Shown: one piece after another, positions 59,149 to 64,000 of the stretch
Position numbering within the stretch: the first letter of the stretch is position 1
How the letters are laid out: each line of letters opens with the position of its first letter
Assembly: GCF_003863335.1 (NCBI RefSeq)
Contig: NZ_RRAZ01000010.1
Location: forward strand, 1-64,000
Reading direction: 5' to 3'
DNA: 64,000 nucleotides
Source: Falsigemmobacter faecalis
GTDB taxonomy: Bacteria; Pseudomonadota; Alphaproteobacteria; Rhodobacterales; Rhodobacteraceae
Position numbers and translations under genes: made by a program
The notes under the pieces: model-generated
Told to the model about the DNA's origin: nothing
Database searches by the model: none
The model's input: the letters and a program-made list of their open reading frames with translations, nothing else

Positions 59149-59273
59149 CCTTCAAACCCCTCCGCCTGGCGGCTCCCTACCCTGGAGCAGAACGCCCGGT
59201 GGAAATGCCCTGATGCCCCCGACGGCTCCGCAGTCCTGCGGCCGGTCCGGCGCAGATGATCCCAGGAGGACCC

Positions 59274-60485
59274 ATGGAAGAGGCCTATATCTATGACGCC
59301 GCCCGCACACCGCGCGGCAAGGGGCGGCCGGACGGCAGCCTGCATGAAGTCAGCCCTGTCCGGCTCTCTGCCGGCATCCTGAATGCGATCAAAGACCGCA
59401 ACAACCTCGACACCGCCGCAGTGGAAGATGTGATCTGGGGCAATGTCACCCAGGTGGGCGAGCAGGGCGCCTGCCTTGCGCGCACGGCCGTTCTGGCCTC
59501 AGAATTTGCCGAAAGCGTGCCGGGCCTGTCGATCAACCGCTTCTGCGCCTCGGGCATGGAGGCCGTGAACCTTGCGGCCAACCAGGTGCGTGGCGGCGCG
59601 GGCATGGCCTATGTCGCGGGCGGCGTTGAGAGCATGAGCCGCGTGCCCATGGCCTCGGACGGCGGCGCCATTGCGGTGGATCCGCAGGTGGCAGTTGGAA
59701 ATTACTTCGTGCCTCAGGGCATCTCAGCAGATGTGATTGCCACGGAATATGGCTTCAGCCGCGCCCAGGCGGATGCGCTTTCTGTCGAGAGCCAGCGCCG
59801 TGCGGCCCAGGCCTGGGCGGAGGGGCGCTTTGCAAAGAGCATCGTGCCGGTGAAGGATATCAACGGCCTGACGATCCTTGATCACGATGAATATATGCGC
59901 CCCGGCACCACGCTGGAAAACCTCGGCGCACTGAAGCCTGCCTTTCAGGAGTGGGGCGAGGTTATGCCCGGCTTTGATAAGATCGCTCTGATGAAATATC
60001 CGCATCTGGAGCGCATCAACCACATCCACCACGCCGGGAACTCGTCCGGCATCGTGGATGGTGCGGCGGCCGTTCTCATCGGCAACAAAGCCTTTGGGGA
60101 GAAATACGGGCTGAAGCCCCGGGCGCGGATCCGGGCCACGGCCAAGATCGGCACCGATCCCACCATCATGCTGACCGGCCCGGTTCCGGTGACGGAAAAG
60201 ATCCTGCGCGACAGCGGGATGAGCATCCGTGACATTGATCTTTTCGAAGTGAACGAGGCCTTTGCCTCGGTCGTGCTGCGCTTTCAGCAGGCTTTTGGTG
60301 TCGATCCCGCCATCGTCAATGTGAACGGCGGCTCGATTGCCATGGGTCACCCGCTGGGTGCCACCGGGGCCATGATCATCGGCGCGCTGCTCGATGAGCT
60401 GGAGCGCAGCGGCAAGGGCGTGGGCCTTGCCACGCTTTGTGTGGCCTCCGGCATGGGTGCCGCGACCATCATTGAACGGCTGTGA
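59274..60485 (+). CDS. Acetyl-CoA C-acyltransferase (thiolase)
   Basis: A 403-aa degradative thiolase that cleaves 3-ketoacyl-CoA with CoA. Nucleophile Cys in INRFCASGMEAVN (near residue 90), the His in GGSIAMGHPLGATG, and the second Cys in TLCVASGMGAATI are all present, and NEAFASVV is conserved. AGGAGG lies four bases before the ATG. It is followed after 7 bases by the FadB/J-type gene, forming the beta subunit of a trifunctional-like pair. Confidence 0.95.
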   Translation: MEEAYIYDAARTPRGKGRPDGSLHEVSPVRLSAGILNAIKDRNNLDTAAVEDVIWGNVTQVGEQGACLARTAVLASEFAESVPGLSINRFCASGMEAVNLAANQVRGGAGMAYVAGGVESMSRVPMASDGGAIAVDPQVAVGNYFVPQGISADVIATEYGFSRAQADALSVESQRRAAQAWAEGRFAKSIVPVKDINGLTILDHDEYMRPGTTLENLGALKPAFQEWGEVMPGFDKIALMKYPHLERINHIHHAGNSSGIVDGAAAVLIGNKAFGEKYGLKPRARIRATAKIGTDPTIMLTGPVPVTEKILRDSGMSIRDIDLFEVNEAFASVVLRFQQAFGVDPAIVNVNGGSIAMGHPLGATGAMIIGALLDELERSGKGVGLATLCVASGMGAATIIERL

Positions 60486-60492
60486 GGGACAG

Positions 60493-62688
60493 ATGACCGA
60501 TTTTCATTATGCCGTGGACGGTGACGGTGTTGCCACCATCACCTGGGATGTCGCGAATAAATCGATGAACGTCCTCAGCCTTGCGGGTCTGCAGGAGCTG
60601 AGCGATCACATCGACGCCGCGCTTGCCGATGAAGGCGTGAAAGGCGTCATCCTGACCTCCGGGAAAAAGGATTTCGCCGGCGGGATGGATCTCAACATCA
60701 TCGCCCGCATGAAAGAAGAGGCCGGCGACAACCCCGCCAAAGGCGTCTTTGAGGGCGTGATGGCCATGCATGCCGTGCTGCGCAAAATCGAGCGCGCGGG
60801 GATGGATCCCAAGACCCTCAAAGGCGGCAAGCCGATTGTCGCCGCCCTGCCCGGCACCGCGCTTGGCATCGGGCTGGAACTGCCGCTGGCCTGTCACCGC
60901 GTCATCGCGGCGGACAATCCGAAGGCCAAAATCGGCCTGCCGGAGATTATGGTCGGCATCTTCCCCGGCGCGGGCGGCACCACCCGGGTGGTGCGCAAAC
61001 TTGGCGTGATGATGGCCGCGCCGGTGATCCTGGAAGGCAAGCTCAATGATCCCAAGGGCGCAAAGAGCATCGGTCTGATCGATGAGGTTGTGGCCCCCGA
61101 TCAGCTTCTGGCCCGCGCGAAGGAGTGGGTGTTGGCCGCAAAGCCCGCAGAGCTGGCAAAGCCCTGGGACCAGAAGGGCTTCAAGCTGCCCGGTGGCGCG
61201 CCCTATACGCCTCAGGGCTTCCAGATGTTCCTTGGTGCCTCGGCCATGGTGCATGGCAAAACCTGGGGGGCTTTCCCGGCCGCCAAGGCACTGCTCTCGG
61301 CGGTTTATGAAGGCGCGCTGGTGCCCTTTGACACCGCCCTGAAGATTGAGGCGCGTTGGTTTACCCATGTGCTGATGAACCCCTCCTCGGGGGCGATGAT
61401 CCGCTCGCTTTTCATCAACAAAGAGGCGCTGGAGAAAGGCGCGAACCGGCCCAAAGTCGCTGATGAGACGGTGAAAAAGGTCGGTGTGCTGGGCGCGGGC
61501 ATGATGGGCGCGGGCATTGCCTATGTCTCGGCCATGGCGGGGATTGAGGTCGTGCTGATCGATGCCGCCCAGGAGGCCGCCGAGCGGGGCAAAGGCTATA
61601 GCCAGGGCCTGCTGGAAAAGGCCGTCAAACGCGGCAAATCCACGCCGGAGAAAATGGCCGAAGTGCTGGGCCGCATCACCGCCACCACCGATTATGCGGC
61701 GCTTGAAGGCTGCGATCTGATCGTGGAAGCGGTCTTTGAGGACCCGAAGGTCAAGGCCGGCGTCACCGCCCAGGCCGAAGCCGTGATCCCGGAGACGGCG
61801 ATCTTTGCCACCAATACCTCGACCCTGCCGATCTCAGAGCTTGCCAAGGCCTCAAAGCGGCCGGAGCAGTTCATCGGCATCCACTTCTTCTCGCCCGTCG
61901 ATAAGATGCTGCTGGTGGAGATCATCAAGGGCAAAGAGACCGGCGCGCGCGCAGTGGCCAAGGCGCTCGATTATGTGCGTCAGATCCGCAAGACCCCGAT
62001 CGTGGTGAACGACGAGCGTTTCTTCTACGCCAACCGCTGCATCATCCCCTATATCAACGAGGGCATGCGCCTTGTCGGCGAAGGCACCGAGCCTGCGCTG
62101 GTGGAAAATGCCGCGCGCCTTCTCGGCATGCCGCTGGGACCCTTGCAGCTTGTCGATGAGACCTCGCTGGATCTGGGCAAAAAGATCGCCGTGGCGACCC
62201 GTGCGGCCATGGGCAATGCCTATCCCGACGGCGCGGTGGATGAGATCATCTTCCGCCTGGTGGATGAGGGGCGTCTGGGCAAAAAGGCCAATGCCGGGTT
62301 TTATGCCTATGATGAGGCCGGGAAACGTCAGGGCCTGTGGGCAGGTCTCTCTGAGCGCTTCCCCGTGGCTGAGGCGCAGCCCGGGTTGACCGAGGTGCAG
62401 CACCGTCTGATCCTGGCGCAGGTTCTGGAGGCGGTGCGCGCGCTGGAGGCCGGGGTTCTTGAGGACATCCGCGAAGGCGATGTCGGCGCGATCCTCGGCT
62501 GGGGCTTCATGCCCTGGTCTGGCGGCCCCTTCGGCTGGCTGGATATCATGGGCGCGGCCAGGGTCGTTGAGATCTGTGACCGGCTGACCGCCACCCATGG
62601 CGCGCGGTTTGAAGCGCCGCAGCTTCTGCGCGACATGGCCGCGAAGGGCGAGACGTTTTACGGCGACAGGGCCCGCAAAGCGGCCTGA
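60493..62688 (+). CDS. Enoyl-CoA hydratase/3-hydroxyacyl-CoA dehydrogenase fusion (FadB/FadJ type)
   Basis: A 731-aa bifunctional beta-oxidation enzyme. The N-terminal crotonase domain includes GGMDLNIIARMKEEAGDNPA and IGLPEIMVGIFPGAGGTTRV with the catalytic Glu of LPEIMVG. The second half has the NAD site VGVLGAGMMGAGIAYVSAMA and GIHFFSPVDKMLLVEII with the catalytic His. A C-terminal HCDH helix domain follows (GANAGFYAYDEA-like region). Ends convergently with, and overlaps by 31 bases, the Hint gene. Together with the thiolase it completes the cycle. Confidence 0.95.
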   Translation: MTDFHYAVDGDGVATITWDVANKSMNVLSLAGLQELSDHIDAALADEGVKGVILTSGKKDFAGGMDLNIIARMKEEAGDNPAKGVFEGVMAMHAVLRKIERAGMDPKTLKGGKPIVAALPGTALGIGLELPLACHRVIAADNPKAKIGLPEIMVGIFPGAGGTTRVVRKLGVMMAAPVILEGKLNDPKGAKSIGLIDEVVAPDQLLARAKEWVLAAKPAELAKPWDQKGFKLPGGAPYTPQGFQMFLGASAMVHGKTWGAFPAAKALLSAVYEGALVPFDTALKIEARWFTHVLMNPSSGAMIRSLFINKEALEKGANRPKVADETVKKVGVLGAGMMGAGIAYVSAMAGIEVVLIDAAQEAAERGKGYSQGLLEKAVKRGKSTPEKMAEVLGRITATTDYAALEGCDLIVEAVFEDPKVKAGVTAQAEAVIPETAIFATNTSTLPISELAKASKRPEQFIGIHFFSPVDKMLLVEIIKGKETGARAVAKALDYVRQIRKTPIVVNDERFFYANRCIIPYINEGMRLVGEGTEPALVENAARLLGMPLGPLQLVDETSLDLGKKIAVATRAAMGNAYPDGAVDEIIFRLVDEGRLGKKANAGFYAYDEAGKRQGLWAGLSERFPVAEAQPGLTEVQHRLILAQVLEAVRALEAGVLEDIREGDVGAILGWGFMPWSGGPFGWLDIMGAARVVEICDRLTATHGARFEAPQLLRDMAAKGETFYGDRARKAA

Positions 62689-63284
62689 GTGAACATCAGG
62701 GCGTCCCCCTCGGGGGGCGCCTCCTCTGCGGCATCAAGTGCCCCGATCAGCGCGCGTGCCCCCGCAAGGTCTGCCAGGGGCACGTCAGGCAGATCATAAG
62801 GCAAAAAGCCCGGCGGCAGGCCCAGGGTGTCGGGCGGGCAGTAAAGCTGCAGATCGCCCTCGGCGCAGACCAGCGCCCCTTCGCTCAATTGCAGGATCAC
62901 CACCTCTTCCATCGCCTGCGGCCGCGTGCGGCAGATACCGCCGCGCCCTTCAAGAGCGGCCGCAGGAACGGCGACGGCCTCTGCGCCCGCCAGGACCAGC
63001 ACCGGCTGCTCGGGTAAAAGCCGCAGAACGGAGGGGTTGCCCAGCGCCCCGGCGGGGATTTCAAGCGGCCAGTGCATCCCGGGCCAGCCCGCGGGACCTG
63101 CATCACAAAAGGCCCGCTGCACGGCGCGGATCTCGGTGAAACCTGCCTCTCCGGTCAGCAGCAGATCGCCCGGCCGCAGCGCCGTCACCTCGCGAATGCC
63201 GCGGGCGGTGACAAGGCAGGTGCCGCTGAGCAGCCCTTCGGTGACGAAATGTGGCAGCGCGTCTTCCTCTGACGGACAGGACAT
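62658..63284 (-). CDS. Hint-domain protein lacking the usual N-terminal nucleophile
   Basis: A 208-aa protein with a Hedgehog/intein-type (Hint_2) start: EGLLSGTCLVTARGIREVTA then LRPGDLLLTGEAGFTEIRAV. In self-processing Hint domains the block begins with a Cys or Ser (often CFAAGT-like); here the aligned position reads Leu-Leu-Ser-Gly-Thr, so autoprocessing is doubtful. The family is abundant in Rhodobacterales, mostly of unknown role. Its 3' end overlaps the FadB/J gene. No signal peptide. Confidence 0.75.
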   Translation of the reverse strand: MSCPSEEDALPHFVTEGLLSGTCLVTARGIREVTALRPGDLLLTGEAGFTEIRAVQRAFCDAGPAGWPGMHWPLEIPAGALGNPSVLRLLPEQPVLVLAGAEAVAVPAAALEGRGGICRTRPQAMEEVVILQLSEGALVCAEGDLQLYCPPDTLGLPPGFLPYDLPDVPLADLAGARALIGALDAAEEAPPEGDALMFTQAALRALSP

Positions 63285-63489
63285 GGATTCCCCTTTGAGC
63301 GGCCTTTGTGAACCGGGCCCTGCTGTCAGATAGCGTCAAAACACGCCCCCGGGGGAGAAAATTCTATGCGCCGCAGCGTTTTGGAAAAGATTTGCGGCTT
63401 TCCCGCCGCGCCATCCTTCGGGCTGATTTACAAAAGCCGGAGGCGCCGGAATAGTTCAGCGAGATGTGGCTGTCGCGGAGGGGGGATCC

Positions 63490-64000
63490 ATGGGCTGGCT
63501 GGCAGATGAACGGGGACTTGAGAAGACACGGGCCAATTATGCGCCGCTGACGCCTTTGTCCTGGCTGAGGCGGGCGGCGGCGATCTGGCCCGATCATGAG
63601 GCGCTGGTTTACGGGCCGCGGCGGCAGAGCTACCGCGATCTTTATGCCCGGGTCAGCCGTCTGGCCTCAGGGCTGGCGGCGCGGGGGGTGCAGCCGGGGG
63701 ATGTGGTGGCGACGCTGATCCCCAATCTTCCCGCCCAGGTCGAGGCGCATTTCGGTGTGCCCGCCTGCGGGGCGGTGCTCAATGCCATCAACACGCGGCT
63801 CGATGTGGAGACCGTGGCCTATATCTTTGCGCATGGCGGCGCAAAGGTGGTGATCGCCGATACCGCCTTCCTGCCGCTGGCCGAGGCCGCCTGCGCCGCC
63901 ATGACGACCCGCCCGCCCGAAATCATTGAAGCCGCCGATGCCCATGCCGGCTTCCCGCTGACCGGCCGGCACGGGGATTATGAAGACCTGCTGGCCTCTG
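63490..64000 (+). CDS. Acyl-CoA synthetase, AMP-binding (partial, DmdB-like)
   Basis: The first 170 residues of an ANL-superfamily enzyme that activates a carboxylic acid to its CoA thioester. TRANYAPLTPLSWLRRAAAI is typical of the fatty-acyl/methylmercaptopropionate ligase branch, followed by WPDHEALVYGPRRQSYRDLY and IPNLPAQVEAHFGVPACGAV. ATG 63490 has AGGGGGGATCC upstream. The gene continues beyond the window, so the P-loop and catalytic Lys are not visible. It could feed acyl-CoA into the preceding beta-oxidation genes. Confidence 0.88.
   Translation, partial: MGWLADERGLEKTRANYAPLTPLSWLRRAAAIWPDHEALVYGPRRQSYRDLYARVSRLASGLAARGVQPGDVVATLIPNLPAQVEAHFGVPACGAVLNAINTRLDVETVAYIFAHGGAKVVIADTAFLPLAEAACAAMTTRPPEIIEAADAHAGFPLTGRHGDYEDLLAS

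Larger units (their letters stand above)
58856..59273. other. Repeat-bearing intergenic region inside the fatty-acid cluster
   Basis: A 418-base gap without a convincing gene. It holds a perfect hairpin GGCCGCG/CGCGGCC (58907-58924), repeat copy 2 on the - strand (58934-58957), a 16-base palindrome GCAGGGCGCGCCCTGC (58960-58975), a partial TTTGGCTTTT (59006-59015), a TTAG-N7-TTAA motif (59069-59083) and repeat copy 3 (59121-59148). It may end the upstream transcript and hold a separate promoter for the thiolase-fadB pair. Confidence 0.6.

Overview
The window is about 63-65% GC, almost fully coding, and reads as a chromosomal segment of an alphaproteobacterium of the Rhodobacterales (Paracoccaceae/Rhodobacteraceae). 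The evidence is the gene content and protein flavour: PntA/PntB, a ybgF/cpoB-pal-tolBARQ block running into tilS and ftsH, a membrane-anchored cytochrome c552 like Paracoccus CycM, a ScfR/PccR-type regulator, a choXWV choline transporter, a SUV3-like helicase followed by an S4 protein, FdxA and CarD, and a Hint-domain protein beside beta-oxidation genes. No rRNA, tRNA, insertion sequence, prophage or CRISPR array was found.

Layout. 1-6.2 kb (+): an Opp/Dpp-type transporter (two ATPases, binding protein, two permeases), closed by a strong terminator. 6.4-12.7 kb (+): a urease operon ureD-ureAB-[cyclase-AhpD-like]-ureC-E-F-G. Its gamma and beta subunits are fused, and two unrelated enzyme genes sit between ureAB and ureC. 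12.8-15.9 kb (-): pntAB. 16.2 kb (+): a hotdog thioesterase. 16.7-19.6 kb (-): fhs, a chorismate-mutase-fold protein and folD (C1-folate metabolism). 19.7-29.1 kb (-): the tolQRAB-pal-cpoB-tilS-ftsH envelope and housekeeping block, then a MOSC protein. 29.2-30.6 kb (-): a ScfR-type regulator with a twin TTTGCAAA operator. 30.7-34.2 kb: choline transporter choXWV (-), divergent from a BetI-type repressor (+), with a shared palindromic operator. 34.3-36.7 kb: an MFS efflux pump (+) whose 3' end overlaps a convergent glycosyltransferase (-). 36.7-42.4 kb (-): yejABEF-type peptide transporter. 42.6-44.1 kb: cytochrome c552 (-) and prephenate dehydratase (+). 44.3-49.2 kb: host-attachment-type protein (-), pheT (+) with a hairpin-rich leader, a polysaccharide export lipoprotein (+) and carD (-). 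49.5-53.6 kb (-): fdxA, S4 protein, helicase, TPR protein. 53.7-54.9 kb (+): SCP2 protein plus lysophospholipase-like hydrolase. 55.2-64 kb (+): a MerR-regulated fatty-acid/acyl-CoA degradation cluster (two acyl-CoA dehydrogenases, a 70-aa unknown, thiolase, FadB/J-type fusion), a convergent Hint protein, and an acyl-CoA synthetase running off the window end.

Most of the region is core Rhodobacterales metabolism and envelope biology. The least ordinary parts are the remodelled urease operon, the three operator-like palindromes placed next to matching regulators, a family of short intergenic repeats (three copies), the structured pheT leader, and a Hint protein lacking the expected nucleophile. 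Start codons were chosen from ribosome-binding sites and family N-termini. Functions are by family recognition from the translated sequence, without database searches.
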